A stretch of DNA of 64,000 nt from AWTP1-9 sp035703165. GTDB lineage: Bacteria; Bacteroidota; Bacteroidia; Chitinophagales; Chitinophagaceae. Where the stretch lies: the NCBI GenBank assembly GCA_035703165.1, contig DASSYR010000029.1, positions 1 through 64,000 of the forward strand. The letters are read 5' to 3'. The position numbers were made by a program, and so were the translations under genes. Shown here in pieces: positions 55,156 through 63,684 of this stretch. A model generated the notes under the pieces. The model had not been told where the DNA came from, did no database searches, and saw only the letters and a list, made by a program, of their open reading frames with translations. Within the stretch, counting starts at the first letter, position 1. Each line of letters begins with the position of its first letter.

Positions 55156-55275
55156 ATGGGGATAGAACAACAAATTGAGCGTATTCCGGCAGCAAGCCCG
55201 GATACTGCCAAGGCCCACAAAGCAGAACCAAAAAAGTTACTGTTGCAGGACGTAAAAATAAATCAAAGATGTTAG
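55156..55275 (+). CDS. Possible 39-aa upstream frame coupled to prfA
   Basis: An ATG at 55156 opens a 39-codon frame (starts MGIEQQIERIPAASPDTAK) whose TAG overlaps the start of prfA (ATGTTAG). A perfect -7-like TATTTTTG lies at 55127-55134, though without a clear -33 element. No homology is recognised. It could be a leader whose translation couples to prfA, or chance. Confidence 0.25.
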   Translation: MGIEQQIERIPAASPDTAKAHKAEPKKLLLQDVKINQRC

Positions 55276-56333
55276 ACAAATTAGAAGCCATAAAAGCCAG
55301 ATTTAATGATTTAGGAGTAGCGCTTACAAATCCTGAAATAGTGAGCGATAACAAGAAGTTTGCCCAGATAAGTAAAGAATACCGCAACCTGGAAAGAATT
55401 GTTAAAGCATACGAGCAATACAGGAATGTATTGAGTAATCTTGATTTTAATAAGGAGGTGCTGAGCGGTGATGATGAAGAAATGAGGGAACTGGCTAAAG
55501 TGGAAATTCCCCAATTGGAGGAGCAAAAAGAAAAATTGGAAAAGGATATTCGTAATCTGCTGATTCCAAAGGATCCCCAGGACGAAAAAAATGCTATTTT
55601 GGAAATAAGAGCAGGCACGGGTGGTGATGAGGCCTCATTATTTGCCGGAGATTTATTGGGAATGTATTTGCGTTATTGCTCCGGTAAAGGATGGAAAACC
55701 AATATTCTTAGCGAAAGTGCCGGAACAGTAGGTGGTTATAAAGAAGTACAGGTAGAAGTAGTGGGAGAGGATGTGTATGGAACTTTAAAGTTTGAAAGTG
55801 GTGTTCATCGTGTACAGCGAGTTCCCGATACGGAAACGAGCGGACGAGTACACACGAGTGCTGCCACAGTTGCAGTAATGCCGGAAGCAGAGGAAGTGGA
55901 TTTTGAGTTAAATCCTGCTGATGTAAAGATGGAAACGGCCAGAAGTGGCGGCGCCGGCGGACAGAATGTAAATAAAGTAGAAACGAAAGTAATGCTTACC
56001 CATATACCAACGGGTACAGTAGTAGTTTGTCAAACAGAAAGATCGCAGTTGGGCAACAGAGAAAAAGCCATGAATATGTTGCGAACTAAATTATATGAAG
56101 AACAGGTTCGTAAACAGGAAGAAGAAATTTCCCGCCATCGTAAAAGTTTGGTTAGTACAGGTGATAGATCTGCCAAAATAAGAACCTATAATTTTCCTCA
56201 AAGCCGTGTTACAGACCACCGGATTGGCTTAACAGTTTATAATTTAGACAGTGTATTAAGTGGCAATTTGCAGGAATTTATTGATGCATTACAATTTGCT
56301 GAAAATGCGGCTAAAATGACCCAGCAGAATTAA
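55269..56333 (+). CDS. prfA: Peptide chain release factor 1
   Basis: The 354-residue protein has the N-terminal PCRF domain, the codon-recognition region VQRVPDTETSGRVHTSA (with PDT where E. coli RF1 has PAT) and the peptidyl-hydrolysis motif SGGAGGQNVNKVET (GGQ about 230). The C-terminal STGDRSAKIRTYNFPQSR region completes the class I release factor fold. RF1 reads UAA and UAG. Its length and the P-x-T tripeptide favour RF1 over RF2 (SPF). The gene may be coupled to a small upstream frame. A 390-base gap follows. Confidence 0.96.
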   Translation: MLDKLEAIKARFNDLGVALTNPEIVSDNKKFAQISKEYRNLERIVKAYEQYRNVLSNLDFNKEVLSGDDEEMRELAKVEIPQLEEQKEKLEKDIRNLLIPKDPQDEKNAILEIRAGTGGDEASLFAGDLLGMYLRYCSGKGWKTNILSESAGTVGGYKEVQVEVVGEDVYGTLKFESGVHRVQRVPDTETSGRVHTSAATVAVMPEAEEVDFELNPADVKMETARSGGAGGQNVNKVETKVMLTHIPTGTVVVCQTERSQLGNREKAMNMLRTKLYEEQVRKQEEEISRHRKSLVSTGDRSAKIRTYNFPQSRVTDHRIGLTVYNLDSVLSGNLQEFIDALQFAENAAKMTQQN

Positions 56334-56724
56334 CTCATTTTCCATTTGCAAAACATTTATGACAAACCGGTTAGCAACGTGGCGTAAATGAGTTCCTGTA
56401 CGGGAACACTACTCCCTAAGTAATTTAACACGCAGAAGACTAAAATTTACCATGAAAACTTACTATAAGAAAAGTAGTAAAAGAAGTGTGTGTTATAAAT
56501 GCTGGTGTAAACAATTAAGCTGTTTTTTTTGCGTTTAAATAATGTTGTTCTTTAAAAAACAGGATAGCCAGTTTATAGATATAGCTATTATAAAAACTTT
56601 AACAGTAAGCTTTAAACTTTGGTAACTGTTTTGCGTCTATAATATACAAAGACATTAGTAGTCAATTTTCTCATAAGCAGTTAGTTTTGGTAAGCGGCCC
56701 CTGTTTCTACAGGGGCTTTTCATT
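56334..56724 (+). other. Intergenic region (390 bases) with a possible small RNA and a Cys-rich small frame
   Basis: Besides the 28-codon frame at 56452-56538 and the strong terminator at 56697-56726, this gap holds a small hairpin (GTTCCTGTACGGGAAC, near 56391-56406). It also holds a promoter-like TTTG...TATAATAT pair at about 56617-56645. A transcript of about 70 bases ending at the terminator would fit an sRNA. No tRNA is seen. Confidence 0.35.
56452..56538 (+). CDS. Possible 28-aa Cys-rich mini-protein
   Basis: The ATG at 56452 opens a 28-codon frame with a basic start (MKTYYKKSSKRSV) and a Cys-rich end (CYKCWCKQLSCFFCV, five Cys in 15 residues). The Cys spacing could bind a metal, but no family is recognised. 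It is downstream of prfA on the same strand and upstream of a terminator. Chance cannot be excluded for so short a frame. Confidence 0.25.
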   Translation: MKTYYKKSSKRSVCYKCWCKQLSCFFCV

Positions 56725-56726
56725 TT
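56697..56726 (+). terminator. Strong plus-strand terminator after the prfA gap
   Basis: A perfect 8-bp GC-rich stem (GCCCCTGT, 56697-56704, with ACAGGGGC, 56709-56716) and a TTCT loop are followed by TTTTCATTTT. It lies 360 bases after prfA, farther than expected for that gene alone. Confidence 0.9.
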
Positions 56727-57099
56727 AAAATGTCTTTGGCCTTACAAAAAGGCTTCCCAGGAAACTACCGGCTATATCAAACAAAACATCCATTATTTCA
56801 AAACTTCTACCTTTTACCCAAAAATGTTGTATTACCTCCATTGTCAGCCCCAATAAAATTCCTGCTAATACTAATTTTATAAGCGTGTTCTTTTGTTGTA
56901 GCACACTTTTTTTTCTATATCCCAGCCACCAGAAGAGTATAAAAAAGCAGAAAAGAAAGCTATGTGCCCATTTGTCAATATGTATTATTTCCAGCCAATT
57001 ATTTTTAGGAAAGTTACTTCCGGGTAAAAGCAACAAAATAATTATAACTAATGTCCATAAAATGCCGGGCCAAAAGCTATAAAAGTATTTTTTTACCAT
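56725..57099 (-). CDS. VanZ-family membrane protein
   Basis: The 124-residue protein has about four membrane helices and VanZ-like motifs (HIDKWAHSFLFCFFILFWW and LGLTMEVIQHFWVKGRSFEI, with MDVLFDIAGSFLGSL near the end). VanZ proteins are small integral membrane proteins, in some species linked to teicoplanin resistance; in Bacteroidota their role is unknown. It starts four bases after gcvH, a gene pair seen in other Bacteroidota. Confidence 0.9.
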   Translation of the reverse strand: MVKKYFYSFWPGILWTLVIIILLLLPGSNFPKNNWLEIIHIDKWAHSFLFCFFILFWWLGYRKKSVLQQKNTLIKLVLAGILLGLTMEVIQHFWVKGRSFEIMDVLFDIAGSFLGSLFVRPKTF

Positions 57100-57102
57100 G
57101 CA

Positions 57103-57480
57103 TTAACTTACCGTGGCTGCGTAATCATCAGCGGTCATTAATTTTTCAACATCAGCAACATTGTCAACTGTCATTTTAATCATCCATCCTTTGTCATAAG
57201 GTTCATTATTAACCAGTTCGGGAGAGCTGTTTAACAAGGGATTTACTTCCGTAATGGTGCCACTTACCGGCAGGTATAAATCGCTTACGGTTTTAACTGC
57301 TTCTACAGTGCCAAATACAGATTCAGCTGATAAAGCTTTGCCAACGGTTTCTATTTCTACATAAACAATGTCGCCCAGTTCACGCTGAGCAAAGTCTGTA
57401 ATACCTACAGTAGCTATATTACCGTCCATTTTAATCCATTCATGGTCTTTGGTGTAACGCAGATCGTTGGGAAAGTTCAT
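57103..57480 (-). CDS. gcvH: Glycine cleavage system H protein
   Basis: The 125-residue lipoyl carrier has the family pattern LRYTKDHEWIKMDGNIATVG and the lipoylation site in ESVFGTVEAVKTVSDL (Lys63). It shuttles the aminomethyl group between the P, T and L proteins of the glycine cleavage complex. The other gcv genes are not in the window; this scattering is normal in Bacteroidota. It leads the gcvH-vanZ pair. Confidence 0.97.
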   Translation of the reverse strand: MNFPNDLRYTKDHEWIKMDGNIATVGITDFAQRELGDIVYVEIETVGKALSAESVFGTVEAVKTVSDLYLPVSGTITEVNPLLNSSPELVNNEPYDKGWMIKMTVDNVADVEKLMTADDYAATVS

Positions 57481-57549
57481 ATTAAATCATTTAGAATTGC
57501 AAATATTCAAAAAATAGCCCTGTAAAAATCAAACAAATAAAAAAAGAGA

Positions 57550-58251
57550 CTATTTTCTTTTTACCAGTTTAGCTTTCATAATTCGTACATCTTTCAAAGG
57601 CCTGTCTCCACCCTGCCTCCCGCTTGTGGAAACAGCGGCAATGCTATCCAGTACATCATACCCCTTTATCAAATCGCCAAATACGGTATAATTCTGGTCT
57701 AAATGTGGAGTTCCACCAATTGTTTTATATACACTGCGATGTTCGGCAGGTAATTTTCTTCCTTTTAAGCGAAAAGTTTCTACTGAGTCGAGCCCGGCAT
57801 CACTAAATATTTTTCCCTGTACTATATAAAACTGGCTTCCGCTACTTGCTTTTTGAGGATTCACATCATCTCCCGATCTGGCCGCTGCAATTACTCCCTT
57901 TTTATGAAAAAGAGTCGGTTTAAATTCAGCCGGAATTGTATAATCCGGCCCCCCCGATCCCAACCTCATACTTTCGACAGCTTTTTTGCTTTGCGGGTCT
58001 CCCGCTTGTATCATAAATTGATTAATTACCCGGTGAAACAAAATACTATCGTAGTAATGTTGTTTCACCAATTTTAAAAAATTATCCCGGTGTAGCGGTG
58101 TGGAATCAGATAAACGAATTACCAAAGTGCCCATTGTGGTAACCAGTTCCACATCCTTTTTCAAATCATTTTTACGAAGCCCGTTAGAAAGTTTGGGATT
58201 ACAGGAAATAAGGATAAAACCCAAAAGTAAAAAGTAAAAAAATAACTTCAT
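57550..58251 (-). CDS. Cyclophilin-type peptidyl-prolyl isomerase lipoprotein
   Basis: The 233-residue protein has a lipoprotein signal (FYFLLLGFILISC, Cys17) and a cyclophilin domain with DNFLKLVKQHYYDSILFHRV, NQFMIQAGDPQS and a C-terminal YTVFGDLIKGYDVLDSI. The FHRV and QAGD segments carry the active-site Arg and Gln. It would help proteins fold in the periplasm, attached to a membrane. It is followed by gcvH on the same strand after 69 bases. Confidence 0.93.
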   Translation of the reverse strand: MKLFFYFLLLGFILISCNPKLSNGLRKNDLKKDVELVTTMGTLVIRLSDSTPLHRDNFLKLVKQHYYDSILFHRVINQFMIQAGDPQSKKAVESMRLGSGGPDYTIPAEFKPTLFHKKGVIAAARSGDDVNPQKASSGSQFYIVQGKIFSDAGLDSVETFRLKGRKLPAEHRSVYKTIGGTPHLDQNYTVFGDLIKGYDVLDSIAAVSTSGRQGGDRPLKDVRIMKAKLVKRK

Positions 58252-58327
58252 TTTATTAATTGTTTTAGTGTTGTAAAGCCTGGTTATTAAATAATGCCAT
58301 CCTTATCAAAATGTCAATCACTGACTA

Positions 58328-58681
58328 TTATGAATCTAAAACCCCGTTATTTTCAAAATACAGCAACACGTGGTCTTTTATAAAATTTTCCTGATCGGTA
58401 AGATTCATCGGTGGAATTTGCTTTAATTGCTTGAAATGGGGCCAGCCCTCATTATCAAATCCTTCAAACTCATAATACCCGCTTTGCGATAATAAAGAGC
58501 AAACAGCTACATGCATTAAATCCTGCTTTTGTTCTTTGGTGAAAGTGGATTTAATTTCACCAAACTCCTGTACCCCAATTAAAAATAAAATAGCATCCAG
58601 GTCTGGTTTTTTCCCAAAACGCCTTACCATGTTTTTTTCCAGCTTTGCCCATCTCGCAAACAAATCATCGCTCATTTGCAT
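58328..58681 (-). CDS. Conserved-looking soluble protein of unknown function
   Basis: The protein of about 117 residues has no signal peptide, membrane segment or known motif. It is mostly alpha-helical with patterns such as KPDLDAILFLIGVQEFGE and MHVAVCSLLSQSGYYEFEG and looks compact and well formed. I chose ATG 58681; ATG 58675 (MSDDLF) is also possible, and a perfect -7-like TATTTTTG on the minus strand (58695-58688) suggests a very short leader. It is divergent from the MoxR gene. I do not recognise a family. Confidence 0.7.
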   Translation of the reverse strand: MQMSDDLFARWAKLEKNMVRRFGKKPDLDAILFLIGVQEFGEIKSTFTKEQKQDLMHVAVCSLLSQSGYYEFEGFDNEGWPHFKQLKQIPPMNLTDQENFIKDHVLLYFENNGVLDS

Positions 58682-58802
58682 AGAGGGCAAAAATAAACTG
58701 TTTTAGTTACATACTGTGTTAACAATCTTTTGTACAGAAAGCTTGTGGCAAAGTATTTGTTTTTATCCGGACGTTGTATTTTGCACTCATAAATTATTAT
58801 TC

Positions 58803-59804
58803 ATGCTTAGAACTGCAGAGGATATTCGCCTTTTAAATGAAAAAATTCAATCAGCCGCGGCTTTTGCTGACCGAATTAAAACTGAGGTAGGAAAAGTAAT
58901 TGTTGGGCAACCCTATATGATTGACAGGTTGCTTATTGGTTTATTAAGTAATGGCCATGTATTGTTAGAAGGGGTGCCAGGCCTGGCCAAAACACTGGCC
59001 ATTAAATCACTTGCCCAAGCTACCCATGCTAAATTCAGTCGCATACAATTTACACCGGATTTATTACCCGCAGATGTTATTGGAACAATGATTTACGATC
59101 AAAGGCGAAATGAATTTACGGTGCGTAAGGGGCCCGTTTTTGCCAATTTTGTTTTGGCAGATGAGATTAACAGGGCTCCAGCCAAAGTGCAAAGCGCTTT
59201 ACTGGAGGCGATGCAGGAAAAGCAAGTAACCATAGGCGAATCGTCCTATAAATTAGAAGAACCTTTTCTTGTATTGGCCACTCAAAATCCTTTAGAGCAG
59301 GAAGGAACGTATCCATTGCCGGAAGCCCAGCAAGATCGGTTTATGCTAAAAGTAATCGTTAATTATCCTCAAAAAAATGAGGAGCAGCTTATCATTCGCC
59401 AAAATACGCAGTCCATTCAGCAGCCCGAGGTAGAGCAGGTTGTGGCATTACAGGAAATATCTCAGGCAAAAGATTTAGTGAGGCAGGTATATATGGACGA
59501 AAAAATAGAAAATTATATTCTTGATATTGTTTTTGCTACACGTTGGCCGGATAAGTATAAATTAGAAAAATTAAAACCGCTTATTGCATACGGCGGTTCG
59601 CCAAGGGCATCTATAAATTTAGCGTTGGCATCAAAAGCCCATGCTTTTTTAAATAAAAGAGGATATGTAATTCCTGAAGATGTACGCAGTATCTCACACG
59701 ATGTATTGCGCCATCGTATTGGTTTAACGTACGAAGCCGAAGCAGAAAATATAAATGCCGAAGCGTTGATTGATGAAGTATTAAAAGCAATCAATGTTCC
59801 ATAA
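58803..59804 (+). CDS. MoxR-family AAA+ ATPase
   Basis: The 333-residue protein has Walker A GVPGLAKT and Walker B FVLADEINRAPAKVQSALLE, sensor 1 ATQNPLEQEGTYPLPEAQ and the C-terminal MoxR lid. I chose ATG 58803 (MLRTAEDIRLLNEKI) because a promoter-like TTTG (58756) and TATTTTG (58777-58783) lies just upstream. MoxR ATPases act as chaperones that activate VWA-protein complexes. It heads the MoxR, DUF58, BatD-like, BatA run, and its stop overlaps the next ATG. Confidence 0.95.
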   Translation: MLRTAEDIRLLNEKIQSAAAFADRIKTEVGKVIVGQPYMIDRLLIGLLSNGHVLLEGVPGLAKTLAIKSLAQATHAKFSRIQFTPDLLPADVIGTMIYDQRRNEFTVRKGPVFANFVLADEINRAPAKVQSALLEAMQEKQVTIGESSYKLEEPFLVLATQNPLEQEGTYPLPEAQQDRFMLKVIVNYPQKNEEQLIIRQNTQSIQQPEVEQVVALQEISQAKDLVRQVYMDEKIENYILDIVFATRWPDKYKLEKLKPLIAYGGSPRASINLALASKAHAFLNKRGYVIPEDVRSISHDVLRHRIGLTYEAEAENINAEALIDEVLKAINVP

Positions 59805-60676
59805 TGCTGACAACTGAAGAAATATTGAAGAAAGTGCGGGAGTTGGAAATTAAAAGTAAACGGCTCACCAATCATCTTTTTACAGGGGAGTACCATACGG
59901 CTTTTAAAGGAAGAGGTATGAGTTTTAAAGAGGTAAGAGAATATCAGCCAGGTGATGATATACGGTTTATTGACTGGAATGTGTCTGCCCGAATGTCGCA
60001 TACATACAGTAAAGTATTTGAGGAAGAAAGGGAACTGAGTGTTTTTTTATTGGTTGATATAAGCGCCAGTTCCTTATTCGGAACTGTTTATCAACGTAAA
60101 AAAGACTTGATTACAGAAATTTGTGCTGTGCTTTCTTTTTCTGCTATTAATAACAACGATAAGGTAGGAGCTGTTTTTTTTAGCGATGTTATTGAAAAAT
60201 ATATAAAAGCACAAAAAGGCAAACAGCATGTTTTATATATTGTCAGGGAATTGTTAACGGAAGAACCCCAAAAAAGAGGCACAAATCTTAAAGAGGCCAT
60301 TCGATTTTTTAATAATTCAGCCCGCCGCAAAAGCATTGTATTTATTCTGAGCGATTTTATGGATGAAGGTTATGAAGAGGCGCTAAAAATAGCTGCCAAA
60401 AAACACGATGTTATTGGAATAAAGGTTTACGATAAAATGGATATGAAACTGCCCGATGTTGGCTTGCTGCAGGTAGAAGATGCTGAAACCGGTGCAATAA
60501 AATGGATTGATACTTCCGATAAATTAGTGCAATATAATTATGACCAGGAGTTTCATAAACGTAATCAGCTCTGCACAGAAGCTTTTGTGAAAGCCGGTGC
60601 AGATTTATTGCACATGACTGCCGGGGAAGACTATGTAAAAGTGCTGCAAAATTTTTTTATTAACCGTAGCAAATAA
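59804..60676 (+). CDS. DUF58 domain protein
   Basis: The 290-residue protein carries the DUF58 signature GMSFKEVREYQPGDDIRFID followed by WNVSARM. A VWA-like fold continues from SVFLLVDISASSLFGT; the DISAS segment resembles a MIDAS metal site. It has no signal peptide. DUF58 proteins accompany MoxR ATPases and VWA proteins in many bacteria, probably as adaptor or substrate. Its start and stop both overlap the neighbouring genes, so the cluster is tightly coupled. Confidence 0.94.
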   Translation: MLTTEEILKKVRELEIKSKRLTNHLFTGEYHTAFKGRGMSFKEVREYQPGDDIRFIDWNVSARMSHTYSKVFEEERELSVFLLVDISASSLFGTVYQRKKDLITEICAVLSFSAINNNDKVGAVFFSDVIEKYIKAQKGKQHVLYIVRELLTEEPQKRGTNLKEAIRFFNNSARRKSIVFILSDFMDEGYEEALKIAAKKHDVIGIKVYDKMDMKLPDVGLLQVEDAETGAIKWIDTSDKLVQYNYDQEFHKRNQLCTEAFVKAGADLLHMTAGEDYVKVLQNFFINRSK

Positions 60677-61596
60677 TGAAGTACTCTAAATTTTATTTAA
60701 TTGGGTATTCGGTATTAATGGGAATAACTGTTTTAGCGCAACCCAAACCCAATGCTACAACTGATAAGTCGGAAATATTAATTGGAGAACAATTTCAATT
60801 AAGGCTTACAGCTAGTTTTTCTATCCAAAAATTTAATACAAACGCTTTTATCATACCTGACTCAATAAAACATTTTGAAATTATTGATAGAGGTTCCATT
60901 GATTCCGTAGTTTCTAATGGCGTTAAAAACTTATCTCAAACAATTATACTTACCAGTTTTGATTCAGGTACATGGGCATTGCCTCCAATAGCATTGCTTA
61001 CAAAAAAAATTCCTGCAAAAAAATCCGTTTTTTCCGATTCAATAAAAATAAAGGTGGGATATGATTCAACCAAGCTTACACAGATTAACGATATTAAGCC
61101 GATAATTGATACAGAAGTAAATACAACCTGGATGTATTGGACATTGGGATTCGTAACTTTATTTTCATTGGTTGGTTTGTATTTCTTGTTGCGCAAAACA
61201 AAGTTTAAAAAAGTAAAAAAACCAGCATCAGAAATTCCGGGCATCCAACTTACACCCTATGATGAAGCCATAACCTTTTTGGCAAGATTAAAGCAACGTA
61301 ATGTTGCTAACAGGGAAGATGCCAAATTGCTTTACTCGGATTTAACAAATATATTTAAGCAATATTTACTAAAAGCTAATAAGGTTAATACTTTTAAAGA
61401 TACCAGCAGCGAAGTGTTGTTAAAACTGGATGAAGAGTTTATCACGCCGAATGAACTTTCTGCGTTGACTGAAACATTTAACTTGTGCGATATGGTAAAG
61501 TTTGCCACGTATTTTCCGGGAAAAGAAGAAACTTCTGCGGCAATTAATGAAATAGAAGCTATTATCAATACTTTGAATAAACAGAAGCGGGTATAA
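60676..61596 (+). CDS. BatD-like membrane protein with periplasmic N-terminal domain
   Basis: The 306-residue protein has a signal sequence (LIGYSVLMGITVLAQ), a beta-rich periplasmic domain (about 25-145, with EILIGEQFQLRLTA) and one membrane helix (about 153-173, WTLGFVTLFSLVGLYFLL). The cytosolic helical C-terminal part is about 130 residues. The layout resembles BatD/DUF4381-type proteins of Bacteroides aerotolerance clusters, but the periplasmic part is much shorter than full BatD. It is coupled to the DUF58 gene and precedes the VWA gene. Confidence 0.78.
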   Translation: MKYSKFYLIGYSVLMGITVLAQPKPNATTDKSEILIGEQFQLRLTASFSIQKFNTNAFIIPDSIKHFEIIDRGSIDSVVSNGVKNLSQTIILTSFDSGTWALPPIALLTKKIPAKKSVFSDSIKIKVGYDSTKLTQINDIKPIIDTEVNTTWMYWTLGFVTLFSLVGLYFLLRKTKFKKVKKPASEIPGIQLTPYDEAITFLARLKQRNVANREDAKLLYSDLTNIFKQYLLKANKVNTFKDTSSEVLLKLDEEFITPNELSALTETFNLCDMVKFATYFPGKEETSAAINEIEAIINTLNKQKRV

Positions 61597-61621
61597 TTTA
61601 AGCAAGTAATTAAAGTATAAT

Positions 61622-62602
61622 ATGGAATTTGCAAATCCCTGGTTTTTTATACTGTTGGTATTAATACCTGTATTGGTTTTCTTAAACTGGCGTAACCAGC
61701 TAAAACTTCAATCGTCGTTACTCATTTCTTCTATCGGCGGGTTTAAGGAAATGGTGGGTTTTAAAGCAGAGCTTCGCTACCTGCCATTCGTTTTACGATT
61801 ACTATCACTTGTTTTTTTTATCATCGCATTAGCTCGCCCACAAACACGAAATGATGAACAACGGAAAGAAGGAGAAGGGGTAGATATTGTTTTATGTTTG
61901 GATATCAGCGGTAGCATGAATGCCGAAGATTTACAACCTAACCGGTTGGAGGCAGCCAAACAAGTAGCCGCTAATTTTGTAGATAATCGCCCGACAGACA
62001 GAATTGGATTGGTTGTTTTTTCCGGGGAAGGCTTTACACAATGTCCCATTACTGCCGATCACGCAGTTATTAAACAACAAATCCTGAATCTTCGTAGTGG
62101 TTTTTTGCAAGATGGAACAGCCATCGGAACCGGGCTGGCAACAAGTGTTGACAGGCTTCGAACCAGTACTTCAAAAAGTAAGGTAATTATTCTTTTAACT
62201 GATGGGGAAAACAACGGGGGTTTAATTGATCCTCAAACAGCAAAAGAAATAGCCAAATCACTGAATATAAAAGTATATACCATTGGCGTGGCTACGGATG
62301 GATATGCCCCTATTCCCGAGTCTTCAATTCTGGGTACTATACGTAGTAACGAAAAAATAAATATTGATGAAAAGCTGCTTACAGAAATTGCCACAGAAAC
62401 AGGAGGTAAATACTTTCGGGCAAGAGATAATGAGGGGTTAAAAAATATCTATTCAGAAATTGATAAATTGGAGAAATCTAAAGTGGAAATAACTACTTAT
62501 ACTAATTATACAGAGCGGTTTACTTCCTTTGTGCTTATAGCCCTCGCCATACTTGCACTCGAAATAATTCTTCGTTATACGGTATTTAAAAAATTTCCCT
62601 GA
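61622..62602 (+). CDS. batA: VWA-domain membrane protein, BatA-like
   Basis: The 326-residue protein has two N-terminal membrane helices (about 8-24 and 58-74), a VWA domain with MIDAS motif CLDISGSMNAEDL (Asp about 94), conserved VVFSGEGFTQCPITADHA and LLTDGENNGG, and a C-terminal helix. It is the typical third component of MoxR clusters. BatB, BatC and BatE-type genes that often follow are absent here; rsgA follows instead. The role is linked to envelope stress or aerotolerance in Bacteroides, but this is not established for this organism. Confidence 0.9.
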   Translation: MEFANPWFFILLVLIPVLVFLNWRNQLKLQSSLLISSIGGFKEMVGFKAELRYLPFVLRLLSLVFFIIALARPQTRNDEQRKEGEGVDIVLCLDISGSMNAEDLQPNRLEAAKQVAANFVDNRPTDRIGLVVFSGEGFTQCPITADHAVIKQQILNLRSGFLQDGTAIGTGLATSVDRLRTSTSKSKVIILLTDGENNGGLIDPQTAKEIAKSLNIKVYTIGVATDGYAPIPESSILGTIRSNEKINIDEKLLTEIATETGGKYFRARDNEGLKNIYSEIDKLEKSKVEITTYTNYTERFTSFVLIALAILALEIILRYTVFKKFP

Positions 62603-62660
62603 TTATCTTACACAGATTCTTTTTAAAAAGGGGAATAATATTTCGGATTATTTGGTTGTT

Positions 62661-62693
62661 TTTCGCTACAAACTATTTTGATGGTTATTTTTG
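62661..62693 (+). promoter_or_regulatory. Candidate rsgA promoter
   Basis: TTTC (62661-62664), 21 bases, then a perfect TATTTTTG (62686-62693). The start would be near 62698, about 53 bases before ATG 62751. Confidence 0.4.
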
Positions 62694-62750
62694 CCTGCAC
62701 AAATCGGGCTCGCAAAAATTGTATTAATCACCAAGCGGGTATCTAAACAA

Positions 62751-63680
62751 ATGAAAGTTATTATTTATAAATCTACCGGTTCCTGGTACATTGTTAAAAA
62801 CAATGAGGGGAAGGCGTTTAATGCCCGTATTAAAGGAAAATTTAAAATTGATGACGAAATTACTTCTACAAATCCCATTGCGGTTGGCGACGAGGTGGAA
62901 GTTGAATTAGAAAACGAACTGGAAAATTCCGTAACAATCACCCGGATTTATAAACGAAGAAACTATATCATCCGGCAATCCCCCTCGCATAAAATGCAAA
63001 AACACATTGTTGCTTCTAACATTGATCAATCTTTGTTGTTTGCAACATTAAAAGAGCCAAAAACTTCTTCCGGATTTATTGACAGGTTTTTGGTTACCTG
63101 TGAGGCATATCATGTACCAGCCATTATTGTTTTTAACAAAATTGATTTATATGCAAAAAAAGAGCAGCAAAAGTTAGAAGAATGGACGAGCATATATGAA
63201 GCAATTGGGTATAAAGTATTATCCATGAGTTTGCAAACTCAAACAGGGCTGGAAGAGGTAAAAAAATTATTAAAAAATAAGATAACGTTACTGAGTGGAC
63301 ATTCAGGAGTTGGGAAATCCACTTTTATTAATGCCATTTTTCCCCAATTTGATTTAAAAACACAAGAAGTAAGCGGGTGGAGCGGAAAGGGTTTGCACAC
63401 AACTACATTTGCTGAAATGTTTGATTTACCATTTGGTGGAAAAATTATTGATACGCCGGGATTGAGGGAATTTGGACTTACTGATGTTTCCAAACAAGAA
63501 CTTTCGCACTACTTTCCTGAAATGAGAAACTTATTGCAACAATGCCAATTTAATAACTGTATTCACATTAATGAGCCGGGTTGTGCAGTTAAAGCCGCTT
63601 TGGAAGAAGGAAAAATTCATCTTGAACGCTACATAAGTTACTATAACATTCTGGAGTCTATTAAAGACAATTCATATTAA
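62751..63680 (+). CDS. rsgA: Ribosome small subunit GTPase RsgA
   Basis: The 309-residue GTPase has an N-terminal OB domain (VIIYKSTGSWYIVKNNEG) and a circularly permuted G domain: G4 VFNKIDLY comes before G1 GHSGVGKST (about 183) and G3 DTPGLREFG. A C-terminal zinc site (CQFNNCIHINEPGC) completes the family pattern. It helps mature the 30S subunit. I chose ATG 62751 because codons upstream overlap the promoter and are not family-like. Confidence 0.96.
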   Translation: MKVIIYKSTGSWYIVKNNEGKAFNARIKGKFKIDDEITSTNPIAVGDEVEVELENELENSVTITRIYKRRNYIIRQSPSHKMQKHIVASNIDQSLLFATLKEPKTSSGFIDRFLVTCEAYHVPAIIVFNKIDLYAKKEQQKLEEWTSIYEAIGYKVLSMSLQTQTGLEEVKKLLKNKITLLSGHSGVGKSTFINAIFPQFDLKTQEVSGWSGKGLHTTTFAEMFDLPFGGKIIDTPGLREFGLTDVSKQELSHYFPEMRNLLQQCQFNNCIHINEPGCAVKAALEEGKIHLERYISYYNILESIKDNSY

Positions 63681-63684
63681 TTAA

